Source: Vogesella sp. XCS3
GTDB lineage: Bacteria; Pseudomonadota; Gammaproteobacteria; Burkholderiales; Chromobacteriaceae
Direction of reading: 5' to 3'
Assembly (NCBI RefSeq): GCF_020616155.1
Contig: NZ_CP085530.1
Location: 2,602,501-2,666,500 of the forward strand
Length of the DNA: 64,000 bases
The first letter of the stretch is position 1; each line of letters begins with the position of its first letter. Under the pieces are notes generated by a model. The model saw only the letters and a program-made list of their open reading frames with translations. It searched no databases and was not told the origin of the DNA. Below, one piece after another: positions 17,563-26,613 of the stretch. The position numbers were made by a program, and so were the translations under genes.

Positions 17563-18777
17563 ATGAACACCACAACTTCCGCCGCCCCGGCTGCGGCCAA
17601 CCCTGCCGGCCCCGGCGCGCAACCGCACTGGCGCGTGATCGGCGCCGTGAGCGTGGCGCACTTTCTGAACGACATGATGCAGTCGCTGATCCTGGCCCTC
17701 TACCCGCTGCTGAAAGGCAATTACGCGCTGAGCTTTGCCCAGATCGGCCTGCTTACCCTGGTGTACCAGTGCACCGCCTCGCTGCTGCAGCCGATGGTGG
17801 GTATTGTTACCGACCGCCGCCCGCAGCCCTACGCCATGATGCTGGGCATGCTGTCCACACTGGCCGGCCTGCTGCTGCTGTCGCAGGCCACACAATACGG
17901 CTGGCTGCTGGTGGCCGCCGCGCTGGTAGGTACCGGCTCGTCCATCTTTCACCCCGAATCGTCGCGCGTGGTGCGGCTAGCCTCGGCCGGGCACAAGGGC
18001 CTGGCGCAGTCGGTCTTCCAGGTGGGCGGCAACGGCGGCACCGCCACCGGCCCGCTGCTGGCCATGCTGCTGATCCTGCCCTACGGCCAGGGCAGCCTGG
18101 CGTGGGTGGCGCTGCTAACGCTGGTGGCCATGCTGGTGCTGTGGCAGGTGGGCAACTGGTACCGCGCGCAGCTGGCGCACGCGGCGCAGCGCAAGGCCAG
18201 CGTGGCGGCCAACCCGCTGTCGCCGGCCGACACGCGCAAAACGCTGGCGGTGCTGATGGCGCTGGTGGTGACCAAGTACACCTATATGGCCAGCCTGCAC
18301 AGCTACTTCACCTTCTACCTGATCGAGCGCTTTGCCCTGCCCACCGCCACCGCGCAGCTGTACCTGTTTGCCTTCCTGCTGGCCGTGGCCGTGGGCACCC
18401 TGCTGGGCGGGCCGCTGGGCGACCGCATCGGCCGCCGCCGCGTGATCTGGTTTTCCATCTTCGGCAGCGCGCCGTTTGCGCTGGCGCTGCCGCACGTGGG
18501 CCTCACTGCCACGCTGGCGCTGGTAGTGGTGATCGGGCTGATTCTGTCGTCGGCGTTCTCGGCCATCCTGGTGTACGCGCAGGAGCTGCTACCGCAAAAG
18601 GTAGGCACCATCTCCGGCCTGTTTTTTGGCCTGGCGTTTGGCGTAGCCGGCCTGGCCGCCGCTGCCCTGGGCCAGCTGGCCGACCACGCAGGCATCCAGG
18701 CCGTGTACCAGTGGTGCGCGTGGCTGCCGCTGGCCGGCATCGTGGCGGCGCTACTGCCCGAGCTGCGCCGCCGCTAG
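17563..18777 (+). CDS. fsr: MFS exporter, fosmidomycin-resistance (Fsr) type
   Basis: Inner-membrane proton-driven efflux protein of the Fsr branch of the major facilitator family. Seen: opening ISVAHFLNDMMQSL-type motif (VSVAHFLNDMMQSLILALYP), SSIFHPESSRVVRLAS, and AGHKGLAQSVFQVGGNGG, all characteristic of Fsr. 404 residues, twelve predicted helices. Strong ribosome site AAGGAG 7 bases before the ATG. Probably regulated by the divergent AraC-family protein. The natural substrate is not shown by sequence. Confidence 0.88.
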   Translation: MNTTTSAAPAAANPAGPGAQPHWRVIGAVSVAHFLNDMMQSLILALYPLLKGNYALSFAQIGLLTLVYQCTASLLQPMVGIVTDRRPQPYAMMLGMLSTLAGLLLLSQATQYGWLLVAAALVGTGSSIFHPESSRVVRLASAGHKGLAQSVFQVGGNGGTATGPLLAMLLILPYGQGSLAWVALLTLVAMLVLWQVGNWYRAQLAHAAQRKASVAANPLSPADTRKTLAVLMALVVTKYTYMASLHSYFTFYLIERFALPTATAQLYLFAFLLAVAVGTLLGGPLGDRIGRRRVIWFSIFGSAPFALALPHVGLTATLALVVVIGLILSSAFSAILVYAQELLPQKVGTISGLFFGLAFGVAGLAAAALGQLADHAGIQAVYQWCAWLPLAGIVAALLPELRRR

Positions 18778-18799
18778 CCACACCGCCGCCCGAAACAAG

Positions 18800-18832
18800 G
18801 TTGGCCGCACACCATTACGGCGTGCGGCCAAC
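18800..18832. terminator. Paired uptake-word hairpin between convergent genes
   Basis: GTTGGCCGCA (18800-18809) faces TGCGGCCAAC (18823-18832) with 13 bases between, in the 96-bp gap between the convergent exporter and BPL_N-like genes. The extra inner pairs CAC/GTG-type extend the stem. It is placed to terminate transcription from both sides. Confidence 0.55.
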
Positions 18833-18873
18833 TGTGGTGAAAGCCTGTGGCGCTTGGCAGTGCCAGCCAGCGG

Positions 18874-19575
18874 CTATTTCAGCGTACGGATAAGCTGGCG
18901 GAACAAGTCCTGGTTCAGCCCGTACTGCTGGCTGAGGCCATCTTCCTGATACCAGCTGCTATCGGCCTCCAGATGGGGGCCGATCAGCAGCACCTGCCCG
19001 CGCCCAAAGCGGGCCGACAAGGCCGCAATGCGCTGCGTTGCGCTGTAGCGCGCCAGCACACGGGCACCGGCAGGTGGCTGCCGGTACAGATGCGGGCCGC
19101 TCTGGTTGTACACCATGCGCGGCGTCGCGCCCCAGCGTATAGCCAGCAGCGACGGTGCCGGGTCGGCAGTTTCCGCGTGCAGCTCGTCTATGTCCACCAG
19201 GCCAAAGGCACGCCGCCCCGCCGCCTTGTCGCTGTACTGCGCGGCCAGATACGCCCCCGCGCAGATACCCAGATAATGCCCACCCTGCGCCACAAAGCGC
19301 CGCAGCGCCGCCACCTGGCCGGGGCGCAGTACATCCAGGGTTTCATCGATATCGTCCGAGCCGCCGGGCTGTACATAAACCTGCACCTTGCCCAGCGTTT
19401 TTGCGCCAAGCGTATGCTGATCCACGTACACCACGCGGTCGCCGGCAGCACGAAACAGCGCCGCCACCGTCTGCGGGCAGCCCTGACACGTGCCGGGGCC
19501 ATTAAAAATGGCCACCGTTCTGGCCTGCGCCAGCCCGGACAATAACAGCAGCCCTAACACCGCCAAGCGCTTCAT
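18874..19575 (-). CDS. Exported BPL_N / class I glutamine-amidotransferase-like protein
   Basis: Protein with the amidotransferase-like fold found at the N-terminus of eukaryotic biotin protein ligases. Seen: signal peptide (MKRLAVLGLLLLSGLAQA), then VQVYVQPGGSDD and the nucleophile-elbow-like GHYLGICAGAYLAAQY with a Cys, and RFGRGQVLLIGPHLEADSSW. 233 residues from the ATG at 19575, which has AAGGGGG upstream. Export is unusual for an amidotransferase fold. The biochemical role is unknown. Confidence 0.75.
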   Translation of the reverse strand: MKRLAVLGLLLLSGLAQARTVAIFNGPGTCQGCPQTVAALFRAAGDRVVYVDQHTLGAKTLGKVQVYVQPGGSDDIDETLDVLRPGQVAALRRFVAQGGHYLGICAGAYLAAQYSDKAAGRRAFGLVDIDELHAETADPAPSLLAIRWGATPRMVYNQSGPHLYRQPPAGARVLARYSATQRIAALSARFGRGQVLLIGPHLEADSSWYQEDGLSQQYGLNQDLFRQLIRTLK

Positions 19576-19668
19576 CCATACCCCCTTGAGCAAGATGCGC
19601 CCACCGGCCGGCAGGTGCAGCCCGCTACGCTGTCATGGCCCACACCAAGCAGCAAGCTGGCCGGCAGG

Positions 19669-20991
19669 TCAGGCCAGCGCCACCCCTGCCATCAGCAGCG
19701 CATAGCACGCCAGCGGCAGCTGCAAAAACCACCAGCGCGCACGGCGCTGATCCACCGCAAAGCTGCACGCCGCGCGGTACGACACCACGCACGACCACAG
19801 CGTAAACAGCAACATCAGCAAGCCCCAGCCCGCAGCGGCCTGATGCGCAGCCACAGGCCCGGCGTACAGCGCCGTCTGACATAGCGCCAACAGCAACAGC
19901 GGCAGGCTCTGTACCAGATCCTGATACACGTATACCAGCCGCGCCTGCGCTACCGGCACCTCGCCCGCGCCGCACCAGCGCAGCCGCCGCCGGAACCACC
20001 AGCCACCCAGCCAGCGCAGGATCACGCCATTCAGCGCCCCCACCGCCAGCACCAGCAGCCAGTACCGCCCCCACGACTCCGCCAGCCAGCTCGCCAGCGC
20101 CGACGCCTTGTCCGCCGCCGCCTGGCCCAGGTATTTGTCTACCCGCGCCATGGCATAGCTGATGCCACACAGCCACGCCACCGCTAACGCCTCCGGCCGC
20201 AGATGCAGCCAACCATGGCTGGCAAAAAACGACGTTGGCCGCATGAACAGCACCAGCAAGGCGCGCGGTGACAAAGGCGACAGCCGCGTGGCCGCCGGCT
20301 GCGGCGTAGCCGACGCCAGCGCATCGCCCAGCTGCGCCAGCACCGCCTCGGCGTACAGCAGCGCACCGTCCGGCTGGCAATTGAGCAAGCGCGAGCGGCT
20401 ACGGCTGGCGTTGAGGTCCAGCGGGTTCGGCTCCACCACCTCGGACGCCTCCATCAAACCCATGCCCTGCGCCAGCGCCGCGTCCACCGCCTGCCAGAAC
20501 ACCGCCAGCCGGCCATCGGAAAACTGCTGCTCCAGCATGGCACGCACGTGCGGGTCGCTATCGGCATCGCGGCGCAAAGCCTGTAGCGAGGCATAAGGCA
20601 GGTACACCCCCGCGCAGTAATTGTGCGTAAGCACATTATCAAACTGGCCCTGCCGATACGCTGGTGGCACCAGCGTGCGCCAGTCGCCGATATAGCGCGC
20701 CATCACCGGGTCGTCGGCCAGAAAGGAAAACGCGCCGCCACGAATATAGTGATGCTGCCGCAAAAAGCCGGTGACGATGGCCACATAGAACGCGTGCCCG
20801 CTATTAAACGGCACATCCGGCGGCAGGCTTCTGGCCTCGTCCAGCCGCAAGGCCAGGTGCGCGGCATCTTCTTCGCCCAGCCCGGCCTGCACCGCCAGCT
20901 GTTGCGCCGCCTGCGGGTTATCCAAGGCGGCGAAATACAGCTCGCTGACGTCGTTTTCACCCAGCGGGTGATAGCTGATATCCCAACCCAT
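19669..20991 (-). CDS. Two-part hypothetical membrane protein
   Basis: 440 residues: a soluble N-terminal half (about 1-240, with GHAFYVAIVTGFLRQHHYIRG and NYCAGVYLPYASLQALRRDA) followed by a membrane half with about five helices (about 250-438) whose layout recalls Yip1-type proteins. Ribosome site AAAGG before the ATG at 20991. The next gene upstream is beyond the structured element at 21.2-21.4 kb, so it is probably transcribed alone. I do not recognise a function. Confidence 0.65.
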   Translation of the reverse strand: MGWDISYHPLGENDVSELYFAALDNPQAAQQLAVQAGLGEEDAAHLALRLDEARSLPPDVPFNSGHAFYVAIVTGFLRQHHYIRGGAFSFLADDPVMARYIGDWRTLVPPAYRQGQFDNVLTHNYCAGVYLPYASLQALRRDADSDPHVRAMLEQQFSDGRLAVFWQAVDAALAQGMGLMEASEVVEPNPLDLNASRSRSRLLNCQPDGALLYAEAVLAQLGDALASATPQPAATRLSPLSPRALLVLFMRPTSFFASHGWLHLRPEALAVAWLCGISYAMARVDKYLGQAAADKASALASWLAESWGRYWLLVLAVGALNGVILRWLGGWWFRRRLRWCGAGEVPVAQARLVYVYQDLVQSLPLLLLALCQTALYAGPVAAHQAAAGWGLLMLLFTLWSCVVSYRAACSFAVDQRRARWWFLQLPLACYALLMAGVALA

Positions 20992-21229
20992 GAACTGGCC
21001 TTTGCTGAATATGATTGGACAATGCGGCCAACTATTGGCCGGTGGTGGTGGTTAAAAAGCGAGGCTGGGGTAAGCCGGTGGTGCATCCGGGAACGGGGCA
21101 GTGAAAGAATTGGCTGCCTATTCCGGCATTGAAAAGCACCCTGAATGCGGCTTTGCCTTATCTGGGCCACGACCTGCTTTTTGAGCAGTAGCGCGCGAGT
21201 GAAGCGCCCTATCCCGTTGGCGCGAGCCG

Positions 21230-21445
21230 GGCAAAAGGGTGCGCCCCAGGTTTTAAGACGCCGATTTGTTTGAGCCGCGTGACGTTAGCACGCGGCGAGT
21301 TCGGCGGCGCCTGGGGCGTGCCCTTTTGTACGGGGTTTCGAGCAGCCCCGGGGCGCGGGGGAATGAAAAGGGGGCGGCGACCCGCCCCCTTTCCCGTTTG
21401 CCGGGCGGAACCGGCATACAAACATCGTCCGCGTAGCGGACACAA
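21230..21445. other. Highly structured GC-rich intergenic element
   Basis: Within the 613 bp that lack a gene (20992-21604). CAAAAGGG-TG-CGCCCCAGG (21232-21250) pairs with CCTGGGGCG-TG-CCCTTTTG (21310-21328), 17 of 19 bases. Inside it lie CCGCGTG/CACGCGG (about 21275-21294) and CGCCGA/TCGGCG. A second perfect 11-bp hairpin follows (AAAGGGGGCGG/CCGCCCCCTTT, about 21367-21393) and then TCCGCGTAGCGGA. No credible reading frame runs through it. Similar blocks occur in other betaproteobacteria, from memory. It could be a repeat element or a structured RNA. Confidence 0.55.
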
Positions 21446-21449
21446 TACC

Positions 21450-22700
21450 GAGCTAATATACGGCACCTAAGGAATTTGGTGAAAAATTATCAACTCATTG
21501 GGACTTTATATAAAAATACTGGCGGTATATCCTACCCTCAAATTTTGTATTTTAACTGGAGAATACCAGGCTTAATTTCTCCAAAACAAAGCTACCACAC
21601 CAACTTATATCTTAATACTTAACGCAATAAATTTTGCAGCAAAATTTAAAAGAGCCATAGCCATTGACCCAAATACTGTCTTGACTATCGCCATTTTATT
21701 TGATGCTTCCACTTCATTAATTAGTTTTTTATCACCATTAGTTATGTCAAGATAAGAAATTTCACTAGATGCATCTATTGATCTCTCTACAAAACGCCCA
21801 ATTGCAGCAGCTAATTTATATAAAATAAATATAAAAACAAACAAATAAACCCCAAACTGAAAAAATTGTGGGCCATTAGGACTATTGCTGACTAATGTCG
21901 GCATAAGATTTGCAAGTACAAAAACACTAATCAACAGAGTGGTGTACTTAAATATAGACGGTATAAAATGTGAATTTTTTCTCGCAAAATTTAATAAGCC
22001 ACTCTCTTTTGACTCATCCAGCGAATCAACCCACTCATCAAAAACTGAAATTACTGTCCTTGCAACAACATAATCAACATAAGAGATGGTTATTTCACAG
22101 GTTTTAGAGGTAAACATGTTAACAACTGCAGCAGGAATTCCATTAGGCAACTCCTCAACTAGCTTCTTTTGACTAGTAATTCTATTACTAAGCTTGACTG
22201 CTATAGTGTAACTCTGAGCTCTTGATGTTTGCGGAAGTATAATGGCAAAATTATATTTTATAAAAACACTCTCAGTACAATTAGAAATTGCATTATTTAG
22301 ACTCATAAATTTTTCTATGGAACTATGTGTCTCTTTTTGATTTTTATCGTAAATAATAGAAAAAGATGAATTAAAGGAAACAATCTTATACTGTTCTAAA
22401 ACTTGCTTTATTTTTATATCAAACTGCCTAACATCTTCTAGTTTGACTTTAATTGATTTCTTAGAAAACTGCTTAATCTCCTCAGATTTTCCAGTTATCT
22501 GATTATATAAATCTTGATACAATTGCATACTTATAGATGCTGGACCATCTCGCCCCTCGATGATCACATTACTTTCACTCTGTCCATTCTCAATAACAGC
22601 ACCCGACATAATGACTCCAATAAATTTAGTTTTTTAAATGACCTTAGCTAAATTGCTACGGCTTTAGCTTTTCCTACGCTTCATAAAGGTATAAATACTG
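21450..22700. other. AT-rich island, probable horizontal acquisition
   Basis: Base composition changes abruptly from strongly GC-rich to strongly AT-rich near 21450 and back near 22700. The island holds one gene and none of the 10-mer uptake words that are frequent elsewhere. No transposase, integrase, tRNA or clear flanking repeat is seen, so the mode of entry is unknown. The 341 bp between that gene and hutH hold only the hutH terminator and one uptake word. Confidence 0.7.
21605..22609 (-). CDS. Orphan AT-rich membrane protein, unknown function
   Basis: 334 residues. The N-terminal two thirds are soluble, with acidic/Lys-rich helices (DVRQFDIKIKQVLEQYK about 60-76); two hydrophobic helices follow at about 227-247 and 256-276, and a further hydrophobic stretch lies at the very end (about 308-334). 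No enzymatic motif is recognised. A good ribosome site (GGAG, 6 bases before the ATG at 22609) and an uninterrupted frame in AT-rich DNA support a real gene. Codon use is unlike all neighbours. Single-gene AT-rich insertions like this often encode defence or toxin functions, but nothing in the sequence proves that. Confidence 0.7.
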   Translation of the reverse strand: MSGAVIENGQSESNVIIEGRDGPASISMQLYQDLYNQITGKSEEIKQFSKKSIKVKLEDVRQFDIKIKQVLEQYKIVSFNSSFSIIYDKNQKETHSSIEKFMSLNNAISNCTESVFIKYNFAIILPQTSRAQSYTIAVKLSNRITSQKKLVEELPNGIPAAVVNMFTSKTCEITISYVDYVVARTVISVFDEWVDSLDESKESGLLNFARKNSHFIPSIFKYTTLLISVFVLANLMPTLVSNSPNGPQFFQFGVYLFVFIFILYKLAAAIGRFVERSIDASSEISYLDITNGDKKLINEVEASNKMAIVKTVFGSMAMALLNFAAKFIALSIKI

Positions 22701-22875
22701 TGCCTACTCACGCCCCGCCTACTCATCCACACACACAACGCATAAAAGAAGTTGCAGTGTAAAAACAGCGAGGTGACTCGTGCAATGAAGCAGCCCCGCA
22801 GATACTGCTTCATCTTCTCCACTCTGCGCTCAGCACCAACCTACAAGCCAACATCATACACAACACCCATGACAA

Positions 22876-22904
22876 AAGGGCAAGCCCTCATCAGGCTTGC
22901 CCTT
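22876..22904. terminator. Terminator hairpin of hutH
   Basis: AGGGCAAGCC (22877-22886) pairs perfectly with GGCTTGCCCT (22894-22903) around a 7-base loop, 47 bases past the hutH stop on the minus strand, with short A/T runs on both flanks. The same stem sequence is reused downstream of rarD at 50.24 kb. Confidence 0.7.
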
Positions 22905-22950
22905 GTTTACGTCTGGTTGCGGCCAACCTTGGCCGCATTCCGCTCTCTGC

Positions 22951-24486
22951 TTACAGCGACGGCAACAGGCCGGGGATGGCGAAGCGGTTGTATTCGGCGC
23001 GCTGGATCAGGGCGCAGGCTTTTTCGATGTCGGGCGCGAAGTAGCGGTCCTTGTCGTAGAAGCTTACCTGTTCGCGCAGCACGGCCTTGGCGTCTTCCAG
23101 CGCGTCGGCGGCTTTGTTCGGGGCGCGGAAGTCCACGCCCTGGCAGGCGGCCAGCAGCTCTACCGCCAGGATGCCGGCGGTGTTGTCGGCCATGTCGCGC
23201 AGGCGGCGGCCGGCGAAGGTGGCCATGGACACGTGGTCTTCCTGGTTGGCGCTGGTAGGCAGGCTGTCTACCGAGGCCGGGTGGGCCAGCGACTTGTTCT
23301 CGGACGCCAGTGCGGCGCCGGTAACCTGGGCGATCATGAAGCCGGAGTTCACGCCGCCGTTGTTCACCAGGAACGGGGGCAGCTTGGACAGGTTGCTGTC
23401 GATCAGCAGCGCCATGCGGCGTTCGGACAGCGAGCCGATTTCGGCAATGGCCAGCGCCAGGTTGTCGGCGGCAAACGCTACCGGCTCGGCGTGGAAGTTG
23501 CCGCCGGACAGGATGTCGTTATCGTCGGCAAACACCAGCGGGTTGTCGGATACCGAGTTGGCTTCCACCAGCAGCACGTCGGACGACTGGCGGATTTGCG
23601 TGAGGCAGGCGCCCATCACTTGCGGCTGGCAGCGCAGGCTGTACGGGTCTTGCACCTTGCCGCAGTTGGCGTGGCTGTCGGCGATTTGCGAGCCGGCGCC
23701 CAGCAGCGCGCGGTATTGCGCGGCGGCGTCGATCTGGCCTTGGTGGCCGCGTACCTGGTGGATGCGGTCGTCGAACGGGGTGCGGCTGCCCTGGGCGGCT
23801 TCTACCGACATGGCACCGGCCACCGAGGCGGCCACGTACAGGTCTTCGGCGGCAAACAGGCCTTCCAGCGCAAAGGCGGTGGACGCCTGGGTACCGTTCA
23901 GCAGGGCCAGGCCTTCTTTCGGGGCCAGGGTAATGGGGGCCAGGCCGGCGCTGCGCATGGCTACATCGCCCGGTACGCGTACGCCGTCCACAAAGGCTTC
24001 ACCTTCGCCGATCAGCACCGCGCTCATGTGCGACAGCGGGGCCAGGTCGCCGGAGGCGCCGACGGAGCCCTTCTGCGGAATCACCGGGTAGATGCCCTTG
24101 TTGAACAGGGTGATCATCGCGTCCAGCACCACGCGGCGGATGCCGGAGAAGCCGCGCGACAGCGAGTTGATCTTCAGCGCCATCACCAGGCGCACGGTGC
24201 TGTCTTTCATCGGCTCGCCAATACCGGCGGCGTGCGACAGCACGATGGAGCGCTGCAGCAGTTCCAGTTCGTCGGCGGCGATCTTGGTGTTGGCCAGCAG
24301 GCCAAAGCCGGTGTTGATGCCGTATACGGTGCGGTTTTCTGCCAGCACGCGCGCCACGGTGGCAGCGGAGGCGTCGATGGCGGCGTGGGCGGCCGGGTCC
24401 AGCGCCAGCTGGGTGGCCGGGTTGCGGGCGATCTGGCGCAGCTGGGCCAGGGTGAGCTTGCCCGGGGTAATGGTGATGGTGGTCAT
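22951..24486 (-). CDS. hutH: Histidine ammonia-lyase
   Basis: First step of histidine degradation: L-histidine to urocanate and ammonia. Seen: the autocatalytic MIO triad Ala144-Ser145-Gly146 inside [15 protein letters not shown], the catalytic Tyr region [10 protein letters not shown] (about 52-61), and QEDHVSM near the C-terminus. 511 residues, normal length. The ATG at 24486 is used; the upstream in-frame extension runs into CACGAAA-type repeats. Last gene of the leftward hut cluster, 234 bp after hutU, followed by a clear terminator. Confidence 0.97.
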   Translation of the reverse strand: MTTITITPGKLTLAQLRQIARNPATQLALDPAAHAAIDASAATVARVLAENRTVYGINTGFGLLANTKIAADELELLQRSIVLSHAAGIGEPMKDSTVRLVMALKINSLSRGFSGIRRVVLDAMITLFNKGIYPVIPQKGSVGASGDLAPLSHMSAVLIGEGEAFVDGVRVPGDVAMRSAGLAPITLAPKEGLALLNGTQASTAFALEGLFAAEDLYVAASVAGAMSVEAAQGSRTPFDDRIHQVRGHQGQIDAAAQYRALLGAGSQIADSHANCGKVQDPYSLRCQPQVMGACLTQIRQSSDVLLVEANSVSDNPLVFADDNDILSGGNFHAEPVAFAADNLALAIAEIGSLSERRMALLIDSNLSKLPPFLVNNGGVNSGFMIAQVTGAALASENKSLAHPASVDSLPTSANQEDHVSMATFAGRRLRDMADNTAGILAVELLAACQGVDFRAPNKAADALEDAKAVLREQVSFYDKDRYFAPDIEKACALIQRAEYNRFAIPGLLPSL

Positions 24487-24506
24487 GGTGGTACCTTTTC
24501 TGTCGG

Positions 24507-24676
24507 CCACGAAAACCACGAAAAAAACACAGAAAAAACCTTTTTTGGCCACGAAATTCACGGAAAACACGAGAAAAACAATCTACGCGCGATGGCGGCT
24601 GTCCGTGTTTTGCTTTGCCTTGGATAGTGGCTGTTGCTAAAAAAGGTTGTCGTGCCCTTTCGTGGTTTTCGTGGCA
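24507..24676. repeat. CACGAAA-type repeats between hutU and hutH
   Basis: Several copies of (G)GCCACGAAA and CACGAAAA occur at 24507-24573, with the inverted form TTTCGTGGTTTTCGTGGC at about 24658-24676. The 18-base string CCTTTTTTGGCCACGAAA (24539-24556) recurs exactly at 26461-26478 in the next hut gap. The inverted arrangement could fold in mRNA between the two genes. Confidence 0.6.
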
Positions 24677-24690
24677 AAAATTCTGGCCCC

Positions 24691-24710
24691 TGCGGCCAAG
24701 GTTGGCCGCA
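24691..24710. terminator. Adjacent uptake-word palindrome downstream of hutU
   Basis: TGCGGCCAAG abuts GTTGGCCGCA with no spacer beyond the centre, 10 bases past the hutU stop (minus strand). This is a nearly perfect 20-base palindrome. It may form a cruciform or hairpin, but hutH downstream must still be expressed, so full termination is unlikely. Confidence 0.4.
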
Positions 24711-24720
24711 GGGTACGGGT

Positions 24721-26409
24721 TTACTTGATCATCGGCAGTTTGAGGCCAAAGCGCTTGGCAGCGGCCACGGCTTGCTCGTAACCGGCGTCGGCGTGGCGCA
24801 TTACGCCGCTGCCGCAGTCGTTCACCAGCACGCGGGCCAGGCGCTCGGCGGCGGCGTCGGTGCCGTCAGCCACGATCACCATGCCGGAGTGCTGCGAGTA
24901 GCCCATGCCCACGCCGCCACCGTGGTGCAGCGATACCCAGCTGGCGCCGCCGGCGGTGTTCAGCAGCGCGTTCAGCAGCGGCCAGTCGGACACGGCGTCG
25001 GTGCCGTCCTTCATGGCTTCGGTTTCGCGGTTCGGGCTGGCGACCGAGCCGGTGTCCAGGTGGTCGCGGCCAATCACGATCGGCGCTTTCAGCTCGCCGT
25101 TCTTCACCATTTCGTTAAATGCCAGGCCGGCGAGGTGACGCTCGCCCAAGCCCAGCCAGCAGATACGCGCCGGCAGGCCCTGGAAGGCAATGCGCTCACG
25201 CGCCATGTCCAGCCAGCGGTGGGTGTGTTTGTTGTCCGGGAACAGTTCCTTGATCTTGGCGTCGGTCTTGTAGATGTCTTCCGGGTCGCCGGACAGCGCT
25301 ACCCAGCGGAACGGGCCCTTGCCTTCGCAGAACAGCGGGCGGATGTACGCCGGCACAAAGCCCGGGAAATCGAAGGCGTTGGCCACGCCCTGGTCGAACG
25401 CCACCTGGCGGATATTGTTGCCGTAATCGACGGTGGGGATGCCCATGGCCTGGAAGTCCAGCATGGCCTGTACGTGCACGGCGCAGCTCTTGGCGGCTTC
25501 GGCGGTCAGGCGGGCGTGCAGTTCCGGCTTGGTCTGCGCGTCTTTCCATTGCTCGACAGTCCAGCCCAGCGGCAGGTAGCCGTTGATCAGGTCGTGGGCG
25601 GAGGTCTGGTCGGTTACCAGGTCGGGCTTGATGCCGCCGGCCTGGGCGCGGCGTACCAGCTCCGGCAGTACCTCGGCGGCGTTACCCAGCAGCGCGATGG
25701 ACACGGCTTCCTTGCGCGCGGTGTGTTCCTTGATCAGTTCCAGCGCGTGGTCGATGTCGCGCGCTTGCTTGTCCACGTAGCGGGTGCGCAGGCGGAAGTC
25801 GATGCTGCTCTGCTGGCATTCGATGTTCAGCGAGCAGGCACCAGCCAGTGTGGCGGCCAACGGTTGCGCGCCGCCCATGCCACCCAGGCCTGCGGTGAGG
25901 ATCCAGCGGCCGGACAAGTCGTTGTTGTAGTGCTGGCGGCCGGCTTCGACGAAGGTTTCGAAGGTGCCTTGCACGATGCCCTGGCTGCCGATGTAGATCC
26001 AGCTACCGGCGGTCATCTGGCCGTACATGAACAGGCCTTTGCGGTCCAGCTCGTTGAAGTGGTCCCAGTTGGCCCATTTCGGTACCAGGTTGCTGTTGGC
26101 AATCAGCACGCGCGGGGCGTTGGCGTGGGTCTTGAACACGCCCACCGGCTTGCCGGACTGCACCAGCAGGGTTTCGTCTTCGTTCAGCTCTTTGAGGCTG
26201 GCCAGGATCTGGTCGAAGCACTCCCAGTTACGCGCCGCACGGCCGATACCGCCGTACACCACCAGACCTTGCGGGTTTTCCGCCACGTCCGGGTCCAGGT
26301 TGTTTTGCACCATGCGGAAGGCCGCTTCGGCAATCCAGTTCTTGCAATGCAGGTCGCTGCCGTGCGGGGCGCGGATAACACGGGAAGCATCAAAACGCGG
26401 GTCGTTCAT
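24721..26409 (-). CDS. hutU: Urocanate hydratase
   Basis: Second step of histidine degradation: urocanate to imidazolonepropionate, using tightly bound NAD as electrophile. Seen: [18 protein letters not shown] (about 50-67), [40 protein letters not shown] with the NAD-binding glycines, and the C-terminal [18 protein letters not shown]. 562 residues, the standard length. The ATG at 26409 has AGAGGAGAG upstream. Middle of the hut cluster. Confidence 0.97.
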   Translation of the reverse strand: MNDPRFDASRVIRAPHGSDLHCKNWIAEAAFRMVQNNLDPDVAENPQGLVVYGGIGRAARNWECFDQILASLKELNEDETLLVQSGKPVGVFKTHANAPRVLIANSNLVPKWANWDHFNELDRKGLFMYGQMTAGSWIYIGSQGIVQGTFETFVEAGRQHYNNDLSGRWILTAGLGGMGGAQPLAATLAGACSLNIECQQSSIDFRLRTRYVDKQARDIDHALELIKEHTARKEAVSIALLGNAAEVLPELVRRAQAGGIKPDLVTDQTSAHDLINGYLPLGWTVEQWKDAQTKPELHARLTAEAAKSCAVHVQAMLDFQAMGIPTVDYGNNIRQVAFDQGVANAFDFPGFVPAYIRPLFCEGKGPFRWVALSGDPEDIYKTDAKIKELFPDNKHTHRWLDMARERIAFQGLPARICWLGLGERHLAGLAFNEMVKNGELKAPIVIGRDHLDTGSVASPNRETEAMKDGTDAVSDWPLLNALLNTAGGASWVSLHHGGGVGMGYSQHSGMVIVADGTDAAAERLARVLVNDCGSGVMRHADAGYEQAVAAAKRFGLKLPMIK

Positions 26410-26435
26410 GGGAGTCTCTCCTCTAAAAATCTCTA

Positions 26436-26610
26436 GTTGGCCGCGAAAAAACGGTAAAAGCCTTTTTTGGCCACGAAAGCACACGAAAAGCACGAAATTT
26501 TTTAATAGCCGCCACTGATTTGGATTCGTACAAGGTTTTCTAATCAGGTTTCGTGTTGTTTCGTGGTTTTCGTGGCCAATCGCTGTTAACTGTTTTCGTG
26601 GCTAAAAATC
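26436..26610. repeat. CACGAAA-type repeats between hutG and hutU
   Basis: Copies in one orientation at 26461-26494 (GGCCACGAAAGCACACGAAA, then GCACGAAA) and in the opposite orientation at about 26553-26603 (TTTCGTGGTTTTCGTGGCC, then TTTTCGTGGC). This is the same family as in the hutU-hutH gap, again flanking in inverted orientation, suggesting a mobile or structured intergenic element. Confidence 0.6.
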
Positions 26611-26613
26611 AAA

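Noticed and set aside
21209..21470. Short frames across the structured element
   Set aside because: They run through perfect hairpins and have no start signals; the nucleotide structure explains the sequence better.
21450..22700. Prophage or insertion sequence
   Set aside because: No transposase, integrase or phage gene, and no flanking inverted or direct repeats could be found.
22897..26436. Long plus-strand frames opposite hutH and hutU
   Set aside because: They are shadows of the conserved hut genes, Gly/His/Gln-rich, with no family resemblance.
24507..26610. CRISPR array
   Set aside because: The CACGAAA repeats are irregular in spacing and orientation, lack uniform spacers, and no cas gene is present.
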